A stretch of 64,000 nucleotides of DNA from Paenibacillus xerothermodurans (GTDB lineage: Bacteria > Bacillota > Bacilli > Paenibacillales > NBRC-103111): assembly GCF_002220865.2 (NCBI RefSeq), contig NZ_NHRJ02000011.1, positions 1 through 64,000 on the forward strand, given 5' to 3'. Below are positions 26,511 through 34,222 of the stretch, piece by piece. The notes below the pieces were generated by a model. The model saw nothing but the letters and a program-made list of their open reading frames with translations, made no database searches and was not told the origin of the DNA. Position numbers and translations under genes: made by a program. Each line of letters begins with the position of its first letter. Positions within the stretch are counted from its first letter, which is position 1.

Positions 26511-26720
26511 GTTGGACCCCGGCAGTGCCCATGCACCCGGGGTCTCTGTCGGTGTACGCAAGCATGGTTGGACCCGGCAGTGCCCATCAACCGGGGTCTC
26601 GCTCAGTGTACGCAAGCGTGGTTAGACCCCGGCAGTGCCCGGATCTCGCTCAGTGTACACAAAGCAGGGTTGGACCCTAGCAGTGCTCATGCGCCCGGGG
26701 TCTCTATCAGTGTATAATAG
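26511..26720 (+). repeat. Four tandem ~50-56-bp hairpin repeats after the giant gene
   Basis: Units start GTTGGACCC or GTTAGACCCC at 26511, 26567, 26621 and 26669. Each pairs GACCCCGG with CCGGGGTC around a loop of about 14 nt (26515-26522 with 26537-26544 in unit 1), except unit 3, which has lost the right arm. The last unit ends TGTATAATAG in place of TGTACGCAAG, creating a TATAAT box before the histidine kinase gene. The array fills most of the intergenic space and probably ends the upstream transcript. Confidence 0.85.
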
Positions 26721-26782
26721 AAGGCAATTGCTAACCGGATCTCAAACAATCCGGATCTTATACCATATTGAAGTGAGATGAT

Positions 26783-27598
26783 GTGCCGATGTCACTTGGT
26801 AAACTCAAGCTGCTGACCATCCTGCTTCCCCCGCTTCTCATCGGGGGCTTTGAATTTATCCGCCATGACTTCCTATTGGAGCATCTGTCGATGGAGGCCG
26901 GCAACGTCTACATCACACTGCTGACATTGCTGTTATCTTATATTTTTGCTGCGTGGATGTTCCGCAGGATAGAACGGATAAACAGAAGTCTTGCCGCCGA
27001 ACAATCCCGCCGCGCCGTGTATGAGGAGAGGGAGCGGTTAGCGCAGGAGCTGCATGACAATATTGCGCAGATCCTGTTTTTTCTCAACGTGCAGCTAAAA
27101 AAGGGTCAATTGCAGGAAGCACGTGCGGCCGTGTCGGAGATTGATGAGCAGCTACGGCAGGCTATATTTAACCTGCGTACGGCGCCCGAGGATGGAGCTA
27201 CTTTCGCCGCACGGCTGCATGCCTGGCTGGAGCAGTGGAGCCGGATTACAGGGATTGCCGTGGAGCAGAGCATTGAGATGCCGCAAGATGGTGTACCGCC
27301 GTCGACTGAGGTCCGATTGTTTGCCATCATTCGCGAGGCGTTTACTAATATTCGCAAGCACTCTCAGGCGGATCATGCCACGATTGAATTCAGCGGGGCC
27401 GGCGAAGGCAAGGTTTGGCGGCTGGTGATTCGTGATAATGGTGCCGGTATAGCCGAGACAGCATGGGGGAGAGAGAACCGCTATGGTGTGGCGCTCATGC
27501 GCAAGCACGCGGAGGAGCTGCGCGCCGAGCTCACAATCCGCACCCATGACCAAGGAGGCACGGAGGTGCTTGTGTCTAACATCGAAGCAAGGAGGTAG
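26783..27598 (+). CDS. Sensor histidine kinase (HisKA_3 / NarL-partner type)
   Basis: 271 residues from GTG (ATG two codons later is an alternative). Two membrane helices at about 10-28 and 43-62 leave only a short extracellular loop, so the kinase probably senses membrane state. The HisKA_3 dimerisation box E-R-x-R-L-A-Q-E-L-H-D contains the phospho-acceptor His near residue 91. The HATPase domain shows the N box (IREAFTNIRKHS) and G box (DNGAGI) near 220. The response regulator follows 4 bp later. The signal is unknown; the short sensor region resembles LiaS or DesK-like intramembrane sensors only in layout. Confidence 0.92.
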   Translation: MPMSLGKLKLLTILLPPLLIGGFEFIRHDFLLEHLSMEAGNVYITLLTLLLSYIFAAWMFRRIERINRSLAAEQSRRAVYEERERLAQELHDNIAQILFFLNVQLKKGQLQEARAAVSEIDEQLRQAIFNLRTAPEDGATFAARLHAWLEQWSRITGIAVEQSIEMPQDGVPPSTEVRLFAIIREAFTNIRKHSQADHATIEFSGAGEGKVWRLVIRDNGAGIAETAWGRENRYGVALMRKHAEELRAELTIRTHDQGGTEVLVSNIEARR

Positions 27599-27602
27599 CG
27601 AT

Positions 27603-28280
27603 ATGTATTACCGGGTGCTTATAGTGGACGACCATCCTCTTGCACGCAGGGCCGTTCGAGCGCTGCTGCAGGATGAATCCGGCTTTGAAATTATCGGTGA
27701 AGCGGAGAATGGAGAAGAGGCGGATCGTTTGTGCAAAGAGCTTTTACCTGATCTCGTTTTGATGGATATTCAGATGCCTATCATGACCGGTCTGGAGGCC
27801 GTGCGGAGAATAAAGCAGCACAGCCCTCACACGCGGATTGTCATCCTCACTGTGTCCGATGATGTAGCTGATCTGTTCACCGCGATTCAATATGGCGCCC
27901 AGGGATATTTGCTCAAAAACATGGATCCGGATGAATGGATGGAATACCTCAGAGGATTGCTCGATGACAATAGCGACATTTCACGAGGTATGGCGGACCG
28001 TTTGTTCCATCTCTTCCGATCAAGCCGAGCGCAAGACGACAATACCGCGGTTCCGAAGCCGAGTGCGCTCTCTGCGCGGGAAGCAGAGATTTTGACCTAT
28101 GTAGCTACCGGCCGGAGTAACCGGGAAATCGCCGATCTGCTATCCATCACAGAAAATACCGTAAAAAATCATATCAAGCATATGCTTTCAAAGCTGTCCT
28201 TGGACAACCGGGTGCAATTGACTGCGTATGCCGTACGCCATGGGTTGACACAGTATGGTCAAATATCTAAGCAAAAATAG
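27603..28280 (+). CDS. LuxR/NarL-family response regulator
   Basis: 225 residues from the ATG at 27603, directly after AAGGAGGTAGCGAT. The receiver domain has the acidic pair D9-D10, phosphorylation site D55 (LVLMDIQMP), T near 86 (ILTVSD) and K near 107 (YLLKN). The C-terminal LuxR helix-turn-helix spans about 155-215 (LSAREAEIL, NREIADLLSITENTVKNH). It forms a two-component pair with the upstream kinase and activates genes not identifiable from sequence; the next gene (YcnI-like) is separated by 86 bp. Confidence 0.95.
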   Translation: MYYRVLIVDDHPLARRAVRALLQDESGFEIIGEAENGEEADRLCKELLPDLVLMDIQMPIMTGLEAVRRIKQHSPHTRIVILTVSDDVADLFTAIQYGAQGYLLKNMDPDEWMEYLRGLLDDNSDISRGMADRLFHLFRSSRAQDDNTAVPKPSALSAREAEILTYVATGRSNREIADLLSITENTVKNHIKHMLSKLSLDNRVQLTAYAVRHGLTQYGQISKQK

Positions 28281-28366
28281 CCCGAAGGGGTCATATCTCT
28301 CTATCGGCTGTTTGTTGTAGAGTAAATAACGTAATCTAACGACATTGGAAGGGACAGAAACATAAC

Positions 28367-29017
28367 ATGAAAAGGATTGCTTATCTTGTCTGCTTTTGCC
28401 TGCTGCTTACGTTTGTCGGTGCAACGACTGTAAGCGCGCATGTGACCGTACTGCCAAAGGAGGCGGTACAAGGCTCATACGAGAAGTTCGCGGTGCGCGT
28501 GCCAACGGAAAAGGAAATTCCAACGGTCAAAGTTGAAGTGAGATTCCCTGTGGAGGCTGTTTCCATTTCCAGATTCGAGCCGAAGCCGGGTTGGACATAT
28601 GAGTTGACGAAGGATGATGCGGGTAAAATCACAGGCGTAGTTTGGACTGCTACAGGTGAGGGCCTGTCGGCTACGGAGTTTGGTGAATTTTACATGCAGG
28701 GTAAAGTTGCAGACACAGCGGCAGAAATCAAATGGAAAGCCTATCAGACCTACAAGGACGGCAGCACAGTAGAGTGGGTTGGAGCTGAAGGCTCCGATAA
28801 GCCAGCTTCCGTTACCAAAGTAACTCCAAAGCCCGCTGGAACGGCGCTAGACAGTCATGGCCATAGCAGTGCGCCTGCCCAGGCTGCTTCTGCGCACCCT
28901 CAATCTGCAGAAGCGGGGGGCGGCGATTCAACACCATTGTTCTTATCCATCGCAGCAGTGGTGTTGGCGCTGGTGTCTGTCATCATTTCTCTGTCGAAGC
29001 GTAAGTTGAGCCGCTGA
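28367..29017 (+). CDS. YcnI-like copper-binding membrane protein (DUF1775)
   Basis: 216 residues: signal peptide about 1-24 ending V-S-A, mature N-terminus starting with His (H-V-T-V), DUF1775 domain to about 150 with W-T-Y-E and V-V-W-T-A patterns, a His/Ala-rich linker (HGHSSAPAQ) and a C-terminal membrane helix (about 186-206). Bacillus YcnI binds Cu(II) through its N-terminal His and is normally next to the copper genes ycnJ and ycnK. Here no ycnJ or ycnK lies nearby. It is closed by a terminator. Confidence 0.88.
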   Translation: MKRIAYLVCFCLLLTFVGATTVSAHVTVLPKEAVQGSYEKFAVRVPTEKEIPTVKVEVRFPVEAVSISRFEPKPGWTYELTKDDAGKITGVVWTATGEGLSATEFGEFYMQGKVADTAAEIKWKAYQTYKDGSTVEWVGAEGSDKPASVTKVTPKPAGTALDSHGHSSAPAQAASAHPQSAEAGGGDSTPLFLSIAAVVLALVSVIISLSKRKLSR

Positions 29018-29094
29018 TAAGATTTCTCGCGCTTATGCGTGATGCCCGACTGACGGGCGGCCATACCGCTCCACAGCATTAGTATCACCGATAG

Positions 29095-29132
29095 CCATCC
29101 GAACACTTCTGCACAGTGTCGGATGGTTTTTT
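29095..29132 (+). terminator. Intrinsic terminator after the ycnI-like gene
   Basis: CCATCCG and CGGATGG, extended by ACACT/AGTGT with one bulge, form a stem followed by six T. Confidence 0.85.
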
Positions 29133-29293
29133 CTATGTTCTAGCATCTTCTGCATTTGGCAATGCTAGCAAGATGAACATGCTCCATTTCTCATACGACG
29201 GGGCCGGTTCGGACAGCGCTTTGGCGGACAGCTAGCGAAGCCAACCCACATGCCTCGGAATCCCTGCCATTGCCCATTTTTCGGCGCTACCGC

Positions 29294-29321
29294 ACCATTG
29301 TTAGCAGCCCTTCATAAACTA
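29294..29321 (+). promoter_or_regulatory. Putative sigma-K promoter of gerE
   Basis: AC at 29294-29295, a 17-bp spacer and CATAAACTA at 29313-29321 match the sigma-K consensus. In Bacillus subtilis gerE is transcribed by sigma-K, which supports the call. Nothing else is recognisable in 29133-29382. Confidence 0.6.
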
Positions 29322-29382
29322 ACTTTGACTGTATCCCTACACCTTGTAATGATACAAAAACCCGGGCAAGGAGGGGTGACAC

Positions 29383-29607
29383 TTGAAGGGAAGCGACCAA
29401 AAAAGCAAATTTTTACTAACCAATCGTGAACGCGAAGTTTTCGAACTGTTGGTGCAGGACAAAACTACCAAAGATATCGCACAGCAGCTGTTCATCAGCG
29501 AGAAAACGGTGCGGAACCATATTTCCAATGTTATGCAAAAATTGAATGTGAAAGGTCGTTCACAGGCAGTTGTTGAGCTGATCAAGCTTGGGGAATTACA
29601 AATTTGA
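29383..29607 (+). CDS. gerE: Spore-coat transcription regulator GerE
   Basis: A 74-residue LuxR-type DNA-binding protein, exactly the length of Bacillus GerE and nearly identical in its core (L-T-N-R-E-R-E-V-F-E-L-L-V-Q-D-K-T-T and E-K-T-V-R-N-H-I-S-N). It has no receiver domain. GerE acts late in the mother cell, switching sigma-K coat genes on or off. The start is TTG, fixed by the strong CAAGGAGGGGTGACAC upstream and by the alignment. It stands alone. The window also has candidate targets (sps-like operon, decapeptide-repeat gene). Confidence 0.97.
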   Translation: MKGSDQKSKFLLTNREREVFELLVQDKTTKDIAQQLFISEKTVRNHISNVMQKLNVKGRSQAVVELIKLGELQI

Positions 29608-30101
29608 TCCTTACTTATCACATCCTGCCTTCTTATTGACGCTTACATTTATTGTATGCGTGAACAAGAGGGTTCTTTGCTTTTGCACGGAGCTTTGGCC
29701 TGCCCGGTATGCGTGCGCTGCCAATCTACGGTTTGTTCTTTGCTCTCGTTGTGCCTTCCGATTTTGCTATTGATCTCTTATGGTGCGCAATAGCAAAAAT
29801 CAAACCACAGGATTGACCGGAGGGTCGTTCTTCCGCAGCACGCAGCACAGAATGACAGTGAAAAACGGCGGGTGCCTGCATGGTCAGGGCTCTGGCCGCC
29901 ACCGCAGATCCCGCCTGATGACTATCCCTGCGTCTATACCGAGGACCAAGCCGGCCGGCGAGGCGCGCACACCCCTCATGCACCATAAGGCATTGCCCTT
30001 GCCTTGCCACCGCAGGGCTCTTTGTCATGTGCAGATAGACGCACGGGAAAAATATTGTATACTATTATTTGCATGCTAAGATTGAACGGAGGGAGTATAC
30101 A
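29608..30101. other. Gene-free region between gerE and azlC with an AT-rich hairpin
   Basis: No supported gene. GATTTTGCTATTG (29760-29772) and CAATAGCAAAAATC (29788-29801) form a long stem with one bulged A and a 15-nt loop; role unknown. A weak TATACT-like -10 lies near 30058, just before the azlC ribosome site. Confidence 0.5.
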
Positions 30102-30833
30102 ATGCAAACCAACGTGACCGCTCCCCAATCGCACCGCCAATCGCACAATGAGACATTCTTACAAGGAGTGAAAGATTGTGTGCCCACTCTGTTGGGGTAT
30201 TTGAGCATCGGCTTCGCTGCGGGGGTGGTAGAGAAGACCGCAGGTTTATCCATCGCTGAGATTGCCCTGCTGTCGGTGCTCCTTTATGCCGGGTCCGCTC
30301 AATTCATTTTTGCCGGGATGATTGGTGCCAGCGCCTCGGTAACCGGTATTATTTTTACTATCTTTTTTGTTAATCTGCGGCATATTTTGCTCAGCGCGGC
30401 GCTCTCGCCCTATTTTCGCCATCTGTCACCAATTAAAAATATTTTAATCGGCAGCTTACTCACCGATGAGACCTTCGGGGTGGCATCCAACAATACGGCG
30501 GGTAGGCAGTACCTGAGCGAACGGTGGATGCATGGCTTGAACGTGACGGCGTACTTAAACTGGATCGCTGCGAATATCGCCGGGGCTTACTTGGGACAAT
30601 GGATCACGAATCCGGAGAAGTTCGGTCTGGACTTCGCGCTGCCGGCCATGTTTATCGGCCTTCTGGTGCTGCAGATGGCTAGCCGCGGGAAAATCGCTGT
30701 GGACATTGTGGTGGCGCTGAGTGCGGTGGTTATCGTGGTCGTGATGAACATGATGTCATTCGGCAGCGTCAGCATTATTGCGGCGACAATTTTAGCTTCA
30801 ACGATCGGGATGGTAATTGGGAAATGGAGATAA
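30102..30833 (+). CDS. azlC: AzlC-family branched-chain amino acid exporter, large subunit
   Basis: 243 residues from the ATG at 30102, preceded by CGGAGGGAGTATACA. The AzlC core is visible: G-V-K-D-C-V-P-T-L-L-G-Y near the N-terminus, L-Y-A-G-S-A-Q-F-I-F and F-F-V-N-L-R-H-I-L-L-S. About seven or eight membrane helices. With the small subunit AzlD it forms a permease of the LIV-E class; in Bacillus AzlCD gives resistance to 4-azaleucine. It overlaps azlD by 10 bp. Confidence 0.92.
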   Translation: MQTNVTAPQSHRQSHNETFLQGVKDCVPTLLGYLSIGFAAGVVEKTAGLSIAEIALLSVLLYAGSAQFIFAGMIGASASVTGIIFTIFFVNLRHILLSAALSPYFRHLSPIKNILIGSLLTDETFGVASNNTAGRQYLSERWMHGLNVTAYLNWIAANIAGAYLGQWITNPEKFGLDFALPAMFIGLLVLQMASRGKIAVDIVVALSAVVIVVVMNMMSFGSVSIIAATILASTIGMVIGKWR

Positions 30834-31150
30834 GATGGCACATTTTTCTGTTAATAGTCGGAGCGGCAGCCGTTACGTTCATCCCGAGAATTGTGCCGCT
30901 GGCGGTGCTTAGCCGTTTCCAGCTGCCTGCGTGGGCAATGCAGTGGTTAAACCACGTGCCTATCGCCATTATGGCGGCATTGGTCGGACAGGAGCTGTTT
31001 ACGCATGACGGCAGGACATCGCTTTTTTCCAACAATATAGAATTATTAGGCGGAATACTGACATTTGCGGCAGCCATTTGGACACGCAGTCTTCTGATCA
31101 CAGTGGTGATCGGAATCGTTTGTATGTTGATACTCCGCATGATGTGGTAG
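30824..31150 (+). CDS. azlD: AzlD-family branched-chain amino acid exporter, small subunit
   Basis: 108 residues with four hydrophobic helices and the family pattern T-F-I-P-R-I-V-P-L-A near residues 18-27. The GGGAAATGGAGATAAG region shows its start inside the azlC end, so translation is coupled. It partners AzlC in the membrane. Confidence 0.9.
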   Translation: MEIRWHIFLLIVGAAAVTFIPRIVPLAVLSRFQLPAWAMQWLNHVPIAIMAALVGQELFTHDGRTSLFSNNIELLGGILTFAAAIWTRSLLITVVIGIVCMLILRMMW

Positions 31151-31172
31151 AGTGAAGGGTGAGGTGATCCTA

Positions 31173-31793
31173 TTGCAGACGGCATGGCTGCGCTACACAT
31201 ATCTGTTTTGCGCGATCGTTTTTTTCGCCCTTGGCAATCTGTTCTTTGCCGTGCCGAATCATATTATGAATGGCGGCATCACCGGGCTTAGCCAAATGGC
31301 ATACTACGTTTTTCATACGAACATCGGATTGACTCTCTTTTTGTTCAATGTGCCCTTGTTCGTGCTCGCATTTGTCTTCTACCGTCATTTGTTCTATAAC
31401 TCGGTGATCAGCATGGTGGTACTGTCGGTAACGGTCGGTGTGCTGCAAAATTACGTGGTGCCGTACGGAATTCAAAATATATGGGTAGGTAGTATTGTCG
31501 GCGGGTTTTGGATGGGTATCGCGCTTGGAATACTGGCGAGATTGAATGCAAGCTTAGGCGGCGGCTCCATGCTGGGTAAAATGGTGCATCAGAAATACGG
31601 CTTCTCATTGAGCAAATCGATCTTTGTCATCGATGCTTCAGTGTATCCTTTGAGTTTGTTTGTGATCGGCGGCAGGGAAACGTTGTTTTCGTTAATCCTA
31701 ACGACTGCGAGCTGCATCGGCGTGTATCTGGTGAGCACCGGCATGGAGCGCGTATTTTGTAGGGAAAAATCGGTTTCATTAAACGAAGTGTAG
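31173..31793 (+). CDS. YitT-family integral membrane protein
   Basis: 206 residues if started at the TTG at 31173, which has GAGGTGATCC just upstream; a GTG at 31152 would add 7 residues but has no clear ribosome site. About five or six membrane helices with the family segment F-A-V-P-N-H-I-M-N-G-G-I-T-G-L-S near residue 30 and G-G-G-S-M-L-G near 135. It lacks the C-terminal DUF2179 domain of the longer YitT proteins. Transport role is presumed but substrate unknown. It lies 22 bp after azlD and is probably in the same transcript. Confidence 0.85.
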   Translation: MQTAWLRYTYLFCAIVFFALGNLFFAVPNHIMNGGITGLSQMAYYVFHTNIGLTLFLFNVPLFVLAFVFYRHLFYNSVISMVVLSVTVGVLQNYVVPYGIQNIWVGSIVGGFWMGIALGILARLNASLGGGSMLGKMVHQKYGFSLSKSIFVIDASVYPLSLFVIGGRETLFSLILTTASCIGVYLVSTGMERVFCREKSVSLNEV

Positions 31794-31813
31794 AACGAAA
31801 GTGGGGTAACAGC

Positions 31814-32506
31814 ATGGAGAACAAGGCTAACGCGGGCAGGGCGCTCGCGAAAACCAGCCCCCTCGGCATGCAGCGGGAGCTCCTGCAAATCACAGCAATG
31901 GTGACGATGCTGATTGATCATGTCGGGGCGGTCTTTTTTCCTGAGCACATCATCCTGCGCATGATCGGCAGGCTTGCGTTTCCATTGTACGCATTTGGCA
32001 TCGTCCAAGGCTATCTGTACACCTCTAATGTCAAAAAATACATGCTTCGCCTGGGGCTGCTTGCTCTAATTTCACAAGTGCCGTTCTCTCTTGCGCTGGA
32101 CGCGAACAGAATCAATGTAATTGGCACTTTCTTTGTGTGTGTGCTGACGTTGTACTGGTTTGATCGTCTAAGTTCGTCCATTGGGCGTTGGACGGTGCTC
32201 GGTGTGGCGATCTGGCTGTTAGAGGCTGTCCCTACGGATTACGGCAATTACGCGCTCGCCCTGATCTTCATGTACCGGTATGCCGCGGCGCATTGGGCAG
32301 TGGCGGTTCATTTGGTGCTGAACGGCCTTTACACGTTGCGCTACGGCATCGGGGTGTCGTATCAATTTCTAAGCGTGTTATCTACTGTTTGGCTGACCAC
32401 GGGGCACGCAAAACAACGCATTATTCCATTTGCCGTCCCGCGCTGGCTTTGGCTGTCGTTTTACCCCGCTCATCTCCTGGTATTGGCTATCATAAAATGG
32501 GTGTAA
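31814..32506 (+). CDS. TraX-family membrane protein
   Basis: 230 residues, hydrophobic with about seven helices. The N-terminal block L-Q-I-T-A-M-V-T-M-L-I-D-H-V-G followed by G-R-L-A-F-P-L-Y-A-F is typical of the TraX family, first known from F pilin acetylation but widespread in Firmicutes chromosomes as acyltransferase-like membrane proteins. There is no conjugation gene nearby, so the plasmid name is misleading here. GTGGGGTAACAGC precedes the ATG. It follows the YitT gene by 20 bp. Confidence 0.85.
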   Translation: MENKANAGRALAKTSPLGMQRELLQITAMVTMLIDHVGAVFFPEHIILRMIGRLAFPLYAFGIVQGYLYTSNVKKYMLRLGLLALISQVPFSLALDANRINVIGTFFVCVLTLYWFDRLSSSIGRWTVLGVAIWLLEAVPTDYGNYALALIFMYRYAAAHWAVAVHLVLNGLYTLRYGIGVSYQFLSVLSTVWLTTGHAKQRIIPFAVPRWLWLSFYPAHLLVLAIIKWV

Positions 32507-32533
32507 AGAAATCATAAATATGTGCTGAAAGCG

Positions 32534-32564
32534 TTAACATAAAGTAATAATTATATTATATAAT
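32534..32564 (+). promoter_or_regulatory. Putative promoter of the small Cys-rich protein gene
   Basis: TTAACA (32534-32539) and TATAAT (32559-32564) in a very AT-rich stretch, spacer 19 bp, about 30 bp before the start codon. An overlapping TATATA gives 17-bp spacing. Confidence 0.45.
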
Positions 32565-32595
32565 GGAAGCATAAGTTGTCAAAGGAGTGTGGTCA

Positions 32596-32808
32596 ATGGC
32601 CGTTGAACCGATGAATCCCTTTGAATTGAACGCGTCCAAACGATGCAGTCAATGCGGCGTGATACTGGAGGAACAGTCCGAATGCCACAAAAGCACTTGC
32701 GACGAATGCGAAGGCAGCACCTTCTATCCTCTATCGCCGTTACAACCGCCCGGTAAGGTAGTCCGTTTCATGCAAGGCTGCAGAATTATTGATGATTATA
32801 CCAACTAG
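32596..32808 (+). CDS. Small zinc-ribbon-like protein, function unknown
   Basis: 70 residues from the ATG at 32596 (AAAGGAGTGTGGTCA upstream). It has two Cys-x-x-Cys pairs, C-S-Q-C near residue 17 and C-D-E-C near 35, plus another Cys and His between, consistent with a zinc ribbon. I do not recognise a named family. It has its own promoter candidate and terminator, so it is separate from the DGQHR genes downstream. Confidence 0.75.
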   Translation: MAVEPMNPFELNASKRCSQCGVILEEQSECHKSTCDECEGSTFYPLSPLQPPGKVVRFMQGCRIIDDYTN

Positions 32809-32815
32809 CTGGATT

Positions 32816-32866
32816 AAACCTCGGCTGTGTTTCCGACCAGGAGCACGGCGGGGGTTTTCTTTTTTG
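32816..32866 (+). terminator. Intrinsic terminator after the zinc-ribbon gene
   Basis: AAACC-TC-G-GCTGTG pairs with CACGGC-G-GG-GGTTT (one mismatch, GU pairs allowed), followed by TTTTCTTTTTT. Confidence 0.75.
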
Positions 32867-33043
32867 TGAGTAGCATCGCAGCTGCGTTGCGTCTATCGCG
32901 CCCTGGAAAAATCGGAATTATCCGTCCGCCTGCTGAATGATTCGAATGAATTCGGTCTATACTGGATTTATATGAACCTAGTAATGCCAAACAAGCAACA
33001 TTGCCTAATAGCGCTAGCCTTTTACTAAAGGAGGAAATAGAGG

Positions 33044-34222
33044 ATGGATTCAGTGACGTCTTTGTCAGAACTGCTGGCGGTGCAGAAAGCTTCTTCTTAC
33101 ATCGAAATTCCGGGAGCGGCGTCCACGACCTTCGGACACAAAACGCTGTCCACAACGCTGCCGATGAGTAAGCTGTTTTCGATTTACGAGGTAGACTTGG
33201 AAGTGCAACGTTCTATCGTGCCTCAAAACTTATCTAAGCTGATGGATTACATTATGCTTTATCTGGATCACATGCAGGGGATTTATTTTCCGGGATTGAT
33301 CCTGTCGGCCAGAGGAGCGGGGGAATACGATGACGAGCACAAAGTTTACCGTCTGCAGGCCATCGAAAAGCTGTACGTGGTGGACGGGCAGCATCGTTTG
33401 GCAGCGTTTCGCCGGTTGATGGAGACGCTGCAGAGCAACATGGCGCGTGCGAAGGACCGCCGTGAATATGACCGGATGGAAGAGCTCGCAGCCAAACTGA
33501 GTAAGCTGTACGCGTTCCCAATGTCGACCATGATTTATCTGGACATCAATGCCCGGCAGGAGCGCCAGCTATTCTCGGATATTAACAAGCTTCCTCGCAA
33601 AATCGGCGGCAATCTCGCCGTGCTCCGGGAGCAGCGACGGTTTTACCACGTTCTCGCAACACAGCTGGCGCAGAGCGAGCCCGTGATGAAAAACATCCCC
33701 GTGGACATGTTCACCGAACGGGGAAAAGGTCCCGAGTTTCTGTTTTCCTACCATCTGTTGGTGGAAATACTTGTGGGCTTGTTCGAAGGACGGTTGAAGT
33801 CTTCTGCGCGCAATAACGGGTATTATTTTGAGAAGGCTGCCGTAGATGAGCATCACAAGCTGGCAGCCATGTACTTTGACGCTCTGCTGCGTCATTTGCC
33901 CGAACCTGCAAAGGGCGAGCTGTGCTGGACAGAAAATATGCAAATCGCGCTGGCGATGTTTTTCCATGGGGAAGTCACGAAGTCAGGCGGCTTCAACCGT
34001 TACGCGTTGGAGTACTCGATGAAAATACTGCCGCACATTGACTGGAACGCTATCTTTGCCGGAGACGAGAAGGATCGTCTGCCCAGACGTTCGCGCATTA
34101 TGAAGGCATACCAGCATATCAGTGAATTTTACCAGGAGCACCATATGTTTCTGATTAGGGATGATGACCTGACGGAGCCCGCGTATGTGGCGGATGATAG
34201 CTCGAAGGAGGATGTTGGTTGA
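33044..34222 (+). CDS. DGQHR-domain protein, DndB-like (first of a pair)
   Basis: 392 residues. V-V-D-G-Q-H-R-L-A-A-F at about 111-121 is the signature of the DGQHR/DndB family, and L-F-S-D-I-N-K near 180 matches the second conserved block. DndB proteins regulate DNA phosphorothioation operons; many relatives are unlinked to such operons and uncharacterised. The ATG follows AAAGGAGGAAATAGAGG. It is followed by a second family member whose start overlaps its stop (TGATG). No dndC, dndD or dndE is in the window, so a sulfur-modification role is not supported by context. Confidence 0.88.
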   Translation: MDSVTSLSELLAVQKASSYIEIPGAASTTFGHKTLSTTLPMSKLFSIYEVDLEVQRSIVPQNLSKLMDYIMLYLDHMQGIYFPGLILSARGAGEYDDEHKVYRLQAIEKLYVVDGQHRLAAFRRLMETLQSNMARAKDRREYDRMEELAAKLSKLYAFPMSTMIYLDINARQERQLFSDINKLPRKIGGNLAVLREQRRFYHVLATQLAQSEPVMKNIPVDMFTERGKGPEFLFSYHLLVEILVGLFEGRLKSSARNNGYYFEKAAVDEHHKLAAMYFDALLRHLPEPAKGELCWTENMQIALAMFFHGEVTKSGGFNRYALEYSMKILPHIDWNAIFAGDEKDRLPRRSRIMKAYQHISEFYQEHHMFLIRDDDLTEPAYVADDSSKEDVG

